Assembly: GCA_013214355.1 (NCBI GenBank)
Contig: JABSSL010000008.1
Location: 73,898 to 137,897 of the forward strand
Source: Saprospiraceae bacterium
GTDB taxonomy: Bacteria > Bacteroidota > Bacteroidia > Chitinophagales > Saprospiraceae
Length of the DNA stretch: 64,000 bases
Direction of reading: 5' to 3'
This document shows positions 1 through 8,393 of the stretch, piece after piece; position 1 is the first letter of the stretch; each line of letters opens with the position of its first letter. Below the pieces are notes generated by a model that was given only the letters and a program-made list of their open reading frames with translations, had not been told where the DNA came from and did no database searches. A program made the translations under genes and the position numbers.

Positions 1-1578
1 CAGGACCGTATCCATCACATCGCTTGCTTGACCGGCAGACAATTCATTTTCCAGATACAATTTCAAGGGTACATAGTGGAGGTCGTAATCTGTCCAATTA
101 GCTTCCAGCACTTCAATCAAATGATGTTCAGAAACGAGTTTACCCATGTAATAGTGTCGCACGATGGGGTGTAAAAATTTACTTTTCTCCGAGTCCATAA
201 TTTCATCTCTTCGGAAGCGATCCATGGCAAATACATCTTCTTCTGGGTCGATATGCCCATACTCCATGGTTAGGGTAAAGAGGTGTTTATCTTGAAATTG
301 ACTATCCTTGAGTATGTAGGGCATCGGTAAAGTCTCATAATACTTACTTGTATCATTGGACTCATCAACAACGATGGTATCGCAAAGGAACCCGAACTGT
401 TGCCATAAAGAAGAATTCTGATTGACCCGCTTCATAATAGCCTCCGTAAGATCATTAGCTGTAGTAGCAAGGGTCGTAGAGGGAAGCGGCACGTTTTGGT
501 GTTTTTCCTCCAGCAAATGGAAAAGTGCTAGTGTATTGTAACGGAAGCCATGGATAAAAGCAGAAGTATGCTTTTTGTAGTCTCGCTCTTGCGTAACTGC
601 TCCGGCGAAGTACATATTCTTGACATTGGCAGATTCCCAGGCATTCGTTTGGCGAGGGAATCGATCATTATGGGCGAGCAGGGGGGTGGTATTTTCCGTG
701 AAAATGGAGGTGTCAAAACGGAAACCAGTAGCAACGATTACCTCATCATAGCAAATTTCCTCAATCTCGTCGTTAGCATGTTTATAATGGAAAGTAACTG
801 CAAATTTTCCATCTCGCTTCTCAATCTGCTGTACCGTTGCGTCCAATACTGCATTTTGCGATTTAAGCTGGTAGGTATCCAGAAAGTTATTGTTAACTGC
901 TCTTAAATGGCCAACAAAGTGAGTCTTCCAGGCAAAACGAACTGAGTTTGGACTGCAAACGTGGATCGTGGAAGCGTTTCCTACCAAGTGATCAGCCGTT
1001 TCAAAAGCAGAGTTTCCTTTACCCAAAATTAGAACCCGTTTATTGTTGTAATCCTGGCGGTCCACGGAACAATTGGTATAATTTACGCACTGCTCGATTC
1101 CGGGAATATTTGGGACATAGGGTTTGAAGATACCCGTAGCCATTACTAAGATTTTGGCTCCATATTCCTGATTATCCTTAGTCTTGACCTTAAATATTTC
1201 TCCTTCCTTATCAATTTCTGTCACCTCCTGGTTATAGGTGATTTTTAATTGAAAATGCTTGGCATAGTCATTTAGATATTGAACCAAATCATCTGCGCTA
1301 GGGAAATATTCTTTGGTATATTGATCAAGACGCATTTTAGGATCATCACTGAGTATAGAATTCCAGTCCCAACGTAAATTGACTTCTGGATCCTCTTGCC
1401 CAGTGTAGACCTTATTGATAGAGATCAGTTTTCGGTGACGCGGGAAGGTAGCAAAGAAGTTTCCGGCCTGCTCAGCCTTATCCAATACCATATAGTCCCG
1501 CCCCGCCTTTTCCAAATTATAAGCAAGTTGTAGGCCAGCTGGACCAGCGCCAATGACCAGATAATCAAATGTTCGCAT
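1..1578 (-). CDS. FOXRED2-like FAD/NAD(P)-dependent oxidoreductase (3' end beyond the window)
   Basis: This open frame starts at the ATG at 1576-1578 and runs off the left edge after 526 codons, so the C-terminus is missing. An N-terminal FAD-binding Rossmann motif GAGPAG sits at residues 10-15. A second dinucleotide-binding motif, GKGNSA, is at 186-191, as in two-dinucleotide flavoproteins. The stretches FPRHRKLISINK, NLRWDWNS and LLDTYQLKS closely resemble, from memory, the eukaryotic ER flavoprotein FOXRED2. No signal peptide is seen, so a cytosolic location is expected. The family assignment rests on motifs; the substrate is unknown. It lies 184 bp downstream of the broken glycosyltransferase, in the same direction as the NRPS genes, so it may be a tailoring oxidase of the peptide or simply the next gene. 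A generic flavin monooxygenase is the alternative; the Baeyer-Villiger fingerprint was not found. Confidence 0.8.
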   Translation of the reverse strand, partial: MRTFDYLVIGAGPAGLQLAYNLEKAGRDYMVLDKAEQAGNFFATFPRHRKLISINKVYTGQEDPEVNLRWDWNSILSDDPKMRLDQYTKEYFPSADDLVQYLNDYAKHFQLKITYNQEVTEIDKEGEIFKVKTKDNQEYGAKILVMATGIFKPYVPNIPGIEQCVNYTNCSVDRQDYNNKRVLILGKGNSAFETADHLVGNASTIHVCSPNSVRFAWKTHFVGHLRAVNNNFLDTYQLKSQNAVLDATVQQIEKRDGKFAVTFHYKHANDEIEEICYDEVIVATGFRFDTSIFTENTTPLLAHNDRFPRQTNAWESANVKNMYFAGAVTQERDYKKHTSAFIHGFRYNTLALFHLLEEKHQNVPLPSTTLATTANDLTEAIMKRVNQNSSLWQQFGFLCDTIVVDESNDTSKYYETLPMPYILKDSQFQDKHLFTLTMEYGHIDPEEDVFAMDRFRRDEIMDSEKSKFLHPIVRHYYMGKLVSEHHLIEVLEANWTDYDLHYVPLKLYLENELSAGQASDVMDTVL

Positions 1579-1762
1579 AACTGATTATTAAAGTGAATTA
1601 TTAAATAGAACTTAGTGTATCTTCCTAAGGAGCATGGAAACTTGCTAGAATCAGAGGATTCTTGCAGAAAATCTTAGCTCCTAGTTTTCTTGTTCAGGTG
1701 GCTACTGGTTCTGTGCATGTGTAGCCGCTGCGTGTAGTTCGTAGATCGGAATGGAAATAGAC

Positions 1763-2853
1763 TCAGTCACTAAGGATAGCCTCCCTCGAATAGATAAATT
1801 GTAGCAGTGACTTGAAGCACCGCTCTTGAGAAAAATGCTTTTGGATAAAGCGGTGGGCAAATCGCCCCAACTGGCAGCGATGGTCATAGTCCATCATCAA
1901 TCTATTTAGCGCAAAGGCGAAATTTTCTGCTTCGTTGGCGATTAAAAACCTTTTCCCTTGGCCTTCATCAGTCCGGTAGCACTGTGTGTAGTGGTGACTA
2001 ATGGTAAGCCGTTAGCCATAGCCTCCACACTCTTAATCTTTAATCCCGCTCCCATTTGAACGGGGTTGATCATGATATCGATGTCGTTAAATATGGATTG
2101 CAGATTCGGGACGTAACCATGAAACTTCACTTGCTAATATTCGGTATGCTGAAAAGCTCGCCAGATTTGTCCATATACGTTAAGCTGAATTCCACTCTTA
2201 CGTACCTGGGGCCAGACTTGCTTCAAAAACCAGCGCAGACCTACTTCATTTGGCGTGTAATAGTTGCCAATAAAGCCAAGGCTGCGGACCTTCTGACGAA
2301 GGACTTGCCGTGGGAAATCTACCCCGTGAGGGGCCAAAATGCTTTTGTCTGGGCCTAGAGCTGCCCGAACCCTACGGTATTCCTTATCCTGAATCAGCAT
2401 CACCCCATCAAACTTCTGGAAGATAGCCAACTCCTCTCGCCAGGTAATGGATTCATGTTCGCAGCCAAAAGCCCGAAAAGATCTTGCTCGCTCACTCATA
2501 AGATCATGAGTATCTAAGATTAAGGTCATGTGTTTGGGCAAAAAGTCGGCAACAAAAGCTAACTGCAAGTATTCAATAATACAGATATCTACATGCGTTT
2601 CTTGTACCAGCTGTCGGAAGCGTCTTACATAATCCGTATTAGTTAAGCGGGTAGCGTTACCCAGAAAGACGGTCCGAAAAGAAAAGTTCTTGCGCTTTAT
2701 CACAGTCTTATCACCTGGTTTGAGTGGGCCAGCATATACCACCATCAGGTTAGCATGTTGGCCAAGATATTGGGCGAGGGAAGTAATCCGGGACTTATGG
2801 CCGCCGTCCCCTCTCCAGAAATCAATATGAGTAAGTATGGCAATATTTTTCAT
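1763..2853 (-). pseudogene. GT4-like glycosyltransferase, broken by a stop codon and a frameshift
   Basis: The frame from the ATG at 2851-2853 begins MKNIAILTHIDFWRGDGGHK, a typical GT-B N-terminal half. It reads to an in-frame TAG at 2134-2136 and then continues in the same frame with VKFHGYVPNLQ and the GT4-type acceptor/sugar motif GAGLKIKSVEAMANGLP. That second piece stops at 1942-1944 in a run of five T (minus strand). With one extra T the frame continues as LIANEAENFAFALNR to a stop at 1763-1765, giving a full-length product of about 363 residues. The TAG could come from a CAG glutamine codon by one transition. Two lesions within 200 bp suggest a decaying gene, although sequencing error cannot be excluded. 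A longer frame upstream to 2907 exists but adds 18 uncharacteristic residues. If intact it would transfer a sugar from a nucleotide-sugar donor, perhaps onto the peptide. Confidence 0.8.
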
Positions 2854-2919
2854 AACACATCGGGTTTGAATCCGTCCCTTCGAAAGCAGCTGAAAATGCT
2901 GTAGCATTTAAAAACGCCA

Positions 2920-4176
2920 CTAATGGATGAGCTGTTGGACTTTCATCAGATATTGACGAAAAAATTGAAGATCCAATTCTTGGTCATCAAGATTATGGAA
3001 AACAGATTTCATGCCGTCAACACACTGTTGTAGCTCGGTATTATTTTGCAATTCAATGACAGCATCAACCAGACCGATGGCAGAAATAGTTTCCAATTTG
3101 CATTGCTTACCCAGCTGATGTAACACTACTCTTTCCGCATTGCTAAATTGATCTCTTCCCATGGGGATCACAATCATGGGGACAGCCTGGAAGATGCATT
3201 CCTTAACAGACCCTAGTCCTCCGTGGATGATTGCCACCTCAGCTCTTTGTAGGATTTCAATTTGGGGTACCCAACTAAATATCCCGACATTATTGGGGAT
3301 ATTTTGGAACTGCTCTTCACGAAACGAGCCACCAGCAATAATCATGTGGTAGTCCGATAATCTCGGATCGTGCATGGCATTTATAGCTTGTTGAAAAACC
3401 CGCTGGGCTTTTACCGGATACGCACTAATTTGCGACCCCATAGCCATATAGATGATCTTTTTACTTGGATCGTCCGGTAAAAAAATACTGATATCCTGAT
3501 GTACTCCGTCCCTTTTTCGAATGCAAGGCCCGAGATAGATGCTGCGTTCATCCTGGTCGTTCATATTGAAATCAAAGGCTTGAGGGCAAGGCATTAATTG
3601 GGGCATTGCTCGAATTGGTGCAACGACATCATCTAGCTGGGTAATTTGAATACCTTTCTTCAACAAGAAGCTCAACATCGTATTAGGAAAAATGCCAGTG
3701 AGTCTCATAATCTGTCTCAGGCAAAACTGGGCAGCGAAATTAGCTAACTGACTCCCCGACAGATCGGGTAATTCGTGTGGCCCAGGCAAGTACGTCTGAA
3801 AGACAACCTGAGGAATACCATAGCGATAATGAAGAATCAAATTATCGATGGGGATAAAGAAGCTGACCACTAATAATTTGGGTTGCAAACGATCGATCAG
3901 TGGATCTAGTTCACCCTGTAATAATCGTTCATAGTGTTGCTCCTTGACCACCACCTGCTGAGCTCTCTTTTGCTTCACCTGCTTGACAAAGCCCTGAGGG
4001 TATAAATCCGCAAAAATGGGGTAGGTGTCAAAACCATAGGAAGACACCTTTGTCATCACATCTGTAATCCCAACAAAAGCAATTTTATAGCCTGCTGCTT
4101 CAAGGTTTTGAGCCGTTTTCAAGGTAGGCAGGAAGTGGCCTTCTTCAAAATCTGTAAAAAATAAAATATCGATCAT
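2920..4176 (-). CDS. GT1-family (macrolide/UGT-type) glycosyltransferase
   Basis: The 418-residue protein has the length and layout of GT-B fold UDP-sugar glycosyltransferases of family GT1. The N-terminal half carries the GHFLP segment with the likely catalytic His14. The C-terminal half carries the donor-binding block: WVPQ at 302-305, HGG at 318-320 and DQ at 342-343 followed by SNAERV. No signal peptide or membrane segment is visible, so it should act in the cytosol before export. It follows the exporter gene by 55 bp and precedes the broken GT4-like gene. Family knowledge: such enzymes glycosylate hydroxyl groups on macrolides, lipids and peptides. Inference: it may glycosylate Tyr8, a Ser or a hydroxylated residue of the NRPS product. 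The acceptor and sugar cannot be read from sequence. Confidence 0.88.
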   Translation of the reverse strand: MIDILFFTDFEEGHFLPTLKTAQNLEAAGYKIAFVGITDVMTKVSSYGFDTYPIFADLYPQGFVKQVKQKRAQQVVVKEQHYERLLQGELDPLIDRLQPKLLVVSFFIPIDNLILHYRYGIPQVVFQTYLPGPHELPDLSGSQLANFAAQFCLRQIMRLTGIFPNTMLSFLLKKGIQITQLDDVVAPIRAMPQLMPCPQAFDFNMNDQDERSIYLGPCIRKRDGVHQDISIFLPDDPSKKIIYMAMGSQISAYPVKAQRVFQQAINAMHDPRLSDYHMIIAGGSFREEQFQNIPNNVGIFSWVPQIEILQRAEVAIIHGGLGSVKECIFQAVPMIVIPMGRDQFSNAERVVLHQLGKQCKLETISAIGLVDAVIELQNNTELQQCVDGMKSVFHNLDDQELDLQFFRQYLMKVQQLIH

Positions 4177-4198
4177 GTCAATGACTTTAAGGTCAGCT

Positions 4199-4226
4199 AG
4201 GAGGCCAAATTCTCAGAGCGCCTCCT
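4199..4226 (-). other. 7-bp GC-rich inverted repeat between exporter and GT1 genes
   Basis: Arms AGGAGGC (4199-4205) and GCCTCCT (4220-4226) pair perfectly around a 14-nt loop, a few bases after the exporter stop codon. No T-run follows on the minus strand, so an intrinsic terminator is unlikely. An mRNA-processing or stability hairpin within an operon is possible. Confidence 0.35.
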
Positions 4227-4231
4227 TATTA

Positions 4232-7200
4232 TTATACTCCTTCTTTCTCTAACACCAGGAAGCTCTCTTGCTTGCCCATATCCAATTTCAATACCTTGTC
4301 TGCCAAGTCAAAAAATTGATCGTCATGCGTAATGGCTATGATCATTTTGCCTTCGGCTTTCATCTTAGGAAGAATAGTATGGTAAAAGAATCTTCTATAT
4401 TCCGGATCTTGGTCTGCCGTCCATTCATCAAACAAAAAGACTGGACGATCCTCTAATAAGCACTGTAGCAAGGCCAAGCGCTTTCTTTGCCCTTGAGAAA
4501 GGTTGACCGTAGAATATCGTCCTGCTTCAATACTCACTTTATCGGATAATCTCAACGTGTCTAGATAAGCATTGATCTGATCTTTGTTTTCCTCCGTATC
4601 TATCCCATATAGTTTTTCAAATAAGTGGATGGGATTAAACACGGTAGAAAAGAATTCGCCCATACGCGCCGGAGGAATTCGCTCTCCGTTCACTAAAATT
4701 TCTCCACTTTCAGGATGGTAAAGTGAGGTGAGTACTTTACAAAGTGTTGTCTTTCCACTTCCATTCCCGCCGACGATGAAGAGTGCCTCACCACGACTTA
4801 GTTCAAGGTTAATCGGCCCCAAGTGGAATCTTCGATCCCCTTCATTCTCCGGATATAGATAACTGAGGTCTCTGATCTCTAAATGCATGGGCTTTGGTAG
4901 GGTCTGCTCTGCTGCTTTTGCCAAATCAATATTGGCAGGGATATCTTGCAGAAAATTCTGTACCCTTTGCCAGGATATACGAATCTGCATCAGACTAGGT
5001 ATGGCGTTGAGCACCGTATTAATCGGGTTAATCAGGTACAACATGACCACGATGTACAAAAGTAGTGTGGCAGCTCCTACCCTTGGAAAAAGGAAAGGAA
5101 AAGCGAAAGCTACGGTTCCTAGAACAATCAAAAGCATGGATTCACCAACCAGGAAAGCGTTGATAAAACTCACCTGAGCACTTAGGTATTTATCCCTAAA
5201 AATCTCAATGGTCTTAGTCAAATCGCGTTGGTACCCCAGCCGCTTGACCAAATGAATACTCAATTCTTTGAAACCATTGATCATACCGTTTAGCTGGCTG
5301 AGATAGGCATTATCCGTATCCCTAACCATCTCAAACAGCGGCTGATTCCTTTTCCCGACCGCATTGTATAAAATAGCGATGGCAATAATGACGAGAATAG
5401 TGATGACAGAGGTATAAAAGGATAAAAACATCATATAAGCAAATACCCCAACAATCGTCATCAAGCTGGTAATCAACTGAATAGCAAGTCGTGCTGTATT
5501 CCCCAAATTTCTGGTATCGTCATTTAGGGTAGTATAGACCCGTCCATTCTCAATTTTCTCAAACTTATCATAACTAGTGGAAAGAATCTTTTCTACGAGC
5601 TTAATCCGAAGATCAATGATGAGTCCAATGGTAATGCGAGTAAGTCGGATTTGGACCACCTTCCTACCTAAGATATAGACCCCAAAGACCAAAAAGAAGT
5701 AAAACAGAAAGTATAGTAATTTACTGCTCTCTACTCCTATCGCCATGGTTATAATCAGGATCAAACCCGTATTCGCCAAGCCGGAGACAAAACCTAAGGC
5801 AATGAGTGGAGGTACTGCATCTATATATTTTTTCTCATTTTGGATGGTGGAATTGATGAGATAGGCCAAGCCACTCAAGGCTAGTACGGCTAGCAAAGTC
5901 CCAGTCATCCATTTGAAACTATCGGGTGCCCAAACCAATGCCGCTTCCCAAGAAAAACCTGCCATGGCTTTTGGAAAGAGGTAGATGCCCAAAAGTAGGG
6001 GAGACAAAGTAAGTATAGCCAAGCTCCCTTGACCTAATAGGCTTAGGGCCGAAAACCTGAATTTGGCTTTCCCACTTAGCAAAGCGTAGATCTTGTATCC
6101 AATGAAAGCCAAAATGGCCAGCAGTACAAAGCCAATTACCCAGGTAAGCATGGAAAACATCCGATCCATACTGTTAAAGCTTCCCGGATCCTCAAGCTCT
6201 TCGCCATTCAATAATGCATTTAATCGACTGGCAAGCACCGTTGTCGCCTCGCTATTAGAATTGGCCAATAAGGCAATTCCCCGATTCTTTTCAGGGAAAA
6301 AGCCCACAAAAGCTGAATAGGTAGGATTGAGGCCATCATGATACACTCGACCATCTCCCGCTAAGGATAAGGTCCATCCCGCTGAATAGGTGGAGAAAGA
6401 TGAACGGTCACCTGGTATAGACAAATCAGGTATCTGTGCAGCCTGAACCAGAGAGTCAAGTGGTGTGCCAGTTCGCATTAAACCAAGCTGAAAATGCAAC
6501 CACTTAGCTACGTCTTCAGCATTACTGATTAGATATCCAGCAGGATTATTTCCTTGGTACACAGGCGGATCGTAGGGTCTCGCAGCGAAGAAACTGATTT
6601 TATGCCCCTGCGCCAGCGCGGGATCTGACCTTCCGTCCTGAAAATAACTTGCTTTCATTTGGAGGGGTTCGAGTATATTTTTTTGGACGTAGGATTCGAA
6701 GGCCATTCCACTTTGTCGCTCAATGATTAGCCCTAGGATGTCGTAATTAAGACTAGAATATTCATAGCGTTCACCAGGCAGAAACTCAAGCGCTCCTCCA
6801 TTGATTGCTTCCACAGTTTGGCTTATAGCCTTTTCTCCTGCTGCCGCCGGTACGAGGGATAATGCTTCCGTCGCGATTCCGCTGGTGTGATGCAATAGAT
6901 CTTTTATGGTGATCGTCTGGGGTTCCCCCTTGTACTTCATGGAGAAGTTCGGCAAATATTGGCTAATTGGATCTTCTATATTGACCAAGCTATCCTGCTG
7001 CAATTTCAGCATGGCCAAGCCGGTAAAAGCTTTCGAGCAGGAAGCCAGTTCAAACCGAGTAGTAGCATCGACGGCTTGTATCCGATCATTATCTCGGTAG
7101 CCATAACTCTTAATCAAAGTGGTATCCCCTTCTATAATTACCAAGCTTAAGCCGGGAATATCTCCTTTCTCCATTAATAATTGAACCTGCTCATCTATCT

Positions 7201-7294
7201 GGCTGGCCAGTGAGGAGTCGAAGCTAGCCTGAGCCCATAGGCCAGAACAAGCAGATATAAGGACAACCAATAAAGCAAAGGGAAGATATCTCAT
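4232..7294 (-). CDS. S12-type serine hydrolase fused to a cyclic-peptide ABC exporter
   Basis: The longest frame starts at 7345 (1037 aa). I prefer the ATG at 7292-7294 (residue 18 of that frame) because it opens a clean signal sequence ending in ISAC, which also fits a lipobox. Numbering here is from 7345. Residues 45-380 form a beta-lactamase/S12 peptidase domain with S102-C-S-K105 (SxxK), Y196-S-S (YxN position) and H336-D-G (KTG position). About three membrane segments follow (397-420, 433-457, 480-498). Then comes an ABC membrane domain (510-800) and a nucleotide-binding domain with Walker A GGNGSGKTT (859-867), signature LSQGQ (949-953), Walker B FLFDE (970-974) and H-loop H1007. This matches cyclic-peptide exporters of the SyrD/PvdE type. 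The layout places the hydrolase in the periplasm. Inference: it exports the peptide and cleaves it next to D-residues, as ClbP/ZmaM-type maturases or BogQ/TriF-type resistance peptidases do. Confidence 0.88.
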   Translation of the reverse strand: MRYLPFALLVVLISACSGLWAQASFDSSLASQIDEQVQLLMEKGDIPGLSLVIIEGDTTLIKSYGYRDNDRIQAVDATTRFELASCSKAFTGLAMLKLQQDSLVNIEDPISQYLPNFSMKYKGEPQTITIKDLLHHTSGIATEALSLVPAAAGEKAISQTVEAINGGALEFLPGERYEYSSLNYDILGLIIERQSGMAFESYVQKNILEPLQMKASYFQDGRSDPALAQGHKISFFAARPYDPPVYQGNNPAGYLISNAEDVAKWLHFQLGLMRTGTPLDSLVQAAQIPDLSIPGDRSSFSTYSAGWTLSLAGDGRVYHDGLNPTYSAFVGFFPEKNRGIALLANSNSEATTVLASRLNALLNGEELEDPGSFNSMDRMFSMLTWVIGFVLLAILAFIGYKIYALLSGKAKFRFSALSLLGQGSLAILTLSPLLLGIYLFPKAMAGFSWEAALVWAPDSFKWMTGTLLAVLALSGLAYLINSTIQNEKKYIDAVPPLIALGFVSGLANTGLILIITMAIGVESSKLLYFLFYFFLVFGVYILGRKVVQIRLTRITIGLIIDLRIKLVEKILSTSYDKFEKIENGRVYTTLNDDTRNLGNTARLAIQLITSLMTIVGVFAYMMFLSFYTSVITILVIIAIAILYNAVGKRNQPLFEMVRDTDNAYLSQLNGMINGFKELSIHLVKRLGYQRDLTKTIEIFRDKYLSAQVSFINAFLVGESMLLIVLGTVAFAFPFLFPRVGAATLLLYIVVMLYLINPINTVLNAIPSLMQIRISWQRVQNFLQDIPANIDLAKAAEQTLPKPMHLEIRDLSYLYPENEGDRRFHLGPINLELSRGEALFIVGGNGSGKTTLCKVLTSLYHPESGEILVNGERIPPARMGEFFSTVFNPIHLFEKLYGIDTEENKDQINAYLDTLRLSDKVSIEAGRYSTVNLSQGQRKRLALLQCLLEDRPVFLFDEWTADQDPEYRRFFYHTILPKMKAEGKMIIAITHDDQFFDLADKVLKLDMGKQESFLVLEKEGV

Positions 7295-7364
7295 CAGGAT
7301 TAGTTTCAAGAATAGTGATAAATGGATTGTGGGATGGTGTATCAAATGCGTAGTATTGTTGGTT

Positions 7365-7396
7365 CAAATCTATCTATCTAGACAGACACGCAACAA
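7365..7396 (-). promoter_or_regulatory. Bacteroidota-type promoter for the hydrolase-exporter gene
   Basis: On the minus strand TTGTTG (7391-7396) is followed after 18 nt by TAGATTTG (7365-7372), matching the Bacteroidota -33 TTG / -7 TAnnTTTG consensus. The predicted transcription start lies near 7357, leaving about 60 nt of leader to the ATG at 7294 but only about 12 nt to the one at 7345, which mildly supports the shorter start. Confidence 0.5.
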
Positions 7397-7500
7397 GGGC
7401 TGGGTAAGAACTAGGTTATCCATGCATTTGACAAACTATCGATCGTGGCTCATCAATAGAAGCCAATAGATAGACCTGAAATCTATCCAGTACATAGTAG

Positions 7501-7528
7501 TTATAAAAGACCTTCAATCGATGAAGGT
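7501..7528 (-). terminator. Possible weak intrinsic terminator after the type II thioesterase
   Basis: ACCTTC (7510-7515) and GAAGGT (7523-7528) form a perfect 6-bp stem with a 7-nt loop, about 20 nt past the thioesterase stop. On the minus strand the hairpin is followed by CTTTTATAA. Stem and T-run are short, so termination would be partial at best. The promoter just downstream fits a transcription-unit boundary here. Confidence 0.4.
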
Positions 7529-7548
7529 GGGGAATAAAAGCAGCTCTC

Positions 7549-8280
7549 TCAGACTAATCCCTTGGCAGTGGATTTTGCAGATAGGGTGCTGGTGATGTAT
7601 TGCAGGATCCAGTCTTTATGTTGATTGATAAAAAAGTGCCCGCCGGGAAAGTAGTGGATGGAACAGCGCTGTTGGGTATGATGATGCCAGCTAGCCATCT
7701 CATGTTCAGAATAGGGTTCCTCCCGACCGACAAGTACTGAAATATCATATTCCAGTGGAATCCTCTCTTGACTATAAGTGTGGGTTTCAGAGACTCGAAA
7801 GTCATTTCTAAGAATGGGGAGGAAAAGCTCAGCCAGTTCTGGTTCCTCAAAAATTTCACGGGGTGCTGCTCCCAGCTTCATCACTTCTTCTTTGAAGTCT
7901 TCGTCACAAAGATTATGATAAATGGTACGTTTGCGCGCTATTCCTGGTGCACATCTACCGGAGAAGAAAATGTGTTTAGGTGCAGGTAAACCTGCGGCTT
8001 TAATCATTAGCGCTAATTCATACGCAATGAGTCCCCCCATACTATGACCAAAGAAGGCATAGGGCCCTTGAAATAGGGTGGGGCTTATTTGATCCAGTAG
8101 ATCCTGTAAAAGCGCCTGCATATCTTGGTACATCGGTTCTGTGATCCTTCTTCCACGCCCAGCCAATTCAATGGCTCTCAGTTCTACCGTTGGCTTCAAC
8201 TGTCCTTCCCAAGGACTGTAGTATCGAGCTGTCCCGCCAGCAAAAGGAAAACAAAACAGTTTTATTCTTTGCATGATCAT
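7549..8280 (-). CDS. Type II (editing) thioesterase of the NRPS
   Basis: The 243-residue protein is the normal size for stand-alone NRPS thioesterases (alpha/beta hydrolases). It begins with the family's KLFCFPFAGG segment, has the nucleophile motif G78-H-S80-M-G82, and ends with GGHFF carrying catalytic His215. Where family members usually have the catalytic Asp (GxxD), this protein reads GREEPY, so Glu187 or Glu188 may serve as the acid. The family hydrolyses wrong or stalled acyl groups from carrier-domain phosphopantetheine arms in the cytosol. It lies downstream of the synthetase genes, which fits that role. The start may instead be the third codon (8272-8274), which begins MQRIKLFCFPF. 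It is preceded by an elaborate inverted-repeat region (8297-8370). Confidence 0.92.
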   Translation of the reverse strand: MIMQRIKLFCFPFAGGTARYYSPWEGQLKPTVELRAIELAGRGRRITEPMYQDMQALLQDLLDQISPTLFQGPYAFFGHSMGGLIAYELALMIKAAGLPAPKHIFFSGRCAPGIARKRTIYHNLCDEDFKEEVMKLGAAPREIFEEPELAELFLPILRNDFRVSETHTYSQERIPLEYDISVLVGREEPYSEHEMASWHHHTQQRCSIHYFPGGHFFINQHKDWILQYITSTLSAKSTAKGLV

Positions 8281-8296
8281 ATAGTTTGAGAAAAGT

Positions 8297-8370
8297 AAAT
8301 AGGGAAGTTTTGGAGAGCCAAAACTTCGGGTTTAGATCCTTTCATCTAAGACCCTCCCACTCCCCTATTT
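8297..8370 (-). promoter_or_regulatory. Multi-stem structured leader before the type II thioesterase
   Basis: Three nested or adjacent inverted repeats fill this gap. The outer stem AAATAGGG (8297-8304) pairs perfectly with CCCTATTT (8363-8370). Inside are two hairpins. GAAGTTTTGG (8304-8313) pairs with CCAAAACTTC (8318-8327) around a 4-nt loop. GGGTTTAGAT (8328-8337) pairs with ATCTAAGACCC (8344-8354) with one bulged G. One base, 8304, is shared between the outer stem and the first hairpin. The fold resembles a three-way junction. It starts 23 nt after the 93-aa gene's stop and ends 16 nt before the thioesterase start. No known riboswitch class was recognised. A post-transcriptional control or processing element, or an attenuator, is possible. 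Confidence 0.5.
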
Positions 8371-8393
8371 CGAAAAACTTACCAATCAAGGAA

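Noticed and set aside
550-906. 118-aa plus-strand frame
   Set aside because: It lies fully inside the flavoprotein gene on the opposite strand and shows no protein-like features.
1644-1665. Short inverted repeat AGAATC/GATTCT upstream of the flavoprotein
   Set aside because: A 6-bp stem without T-run or promoter context is not distinguishable from chance in a 184-bp gap; I saw no convincing promoter there.
1702-1887. 61-aa minus-strand frame between the flavoprotein and the glycosyltransferase
   Set aside because: It is out of frame with the restored glycosyltransferase C-terminus that covers most of the same bases, and its C-terminal half has no family resemblance.
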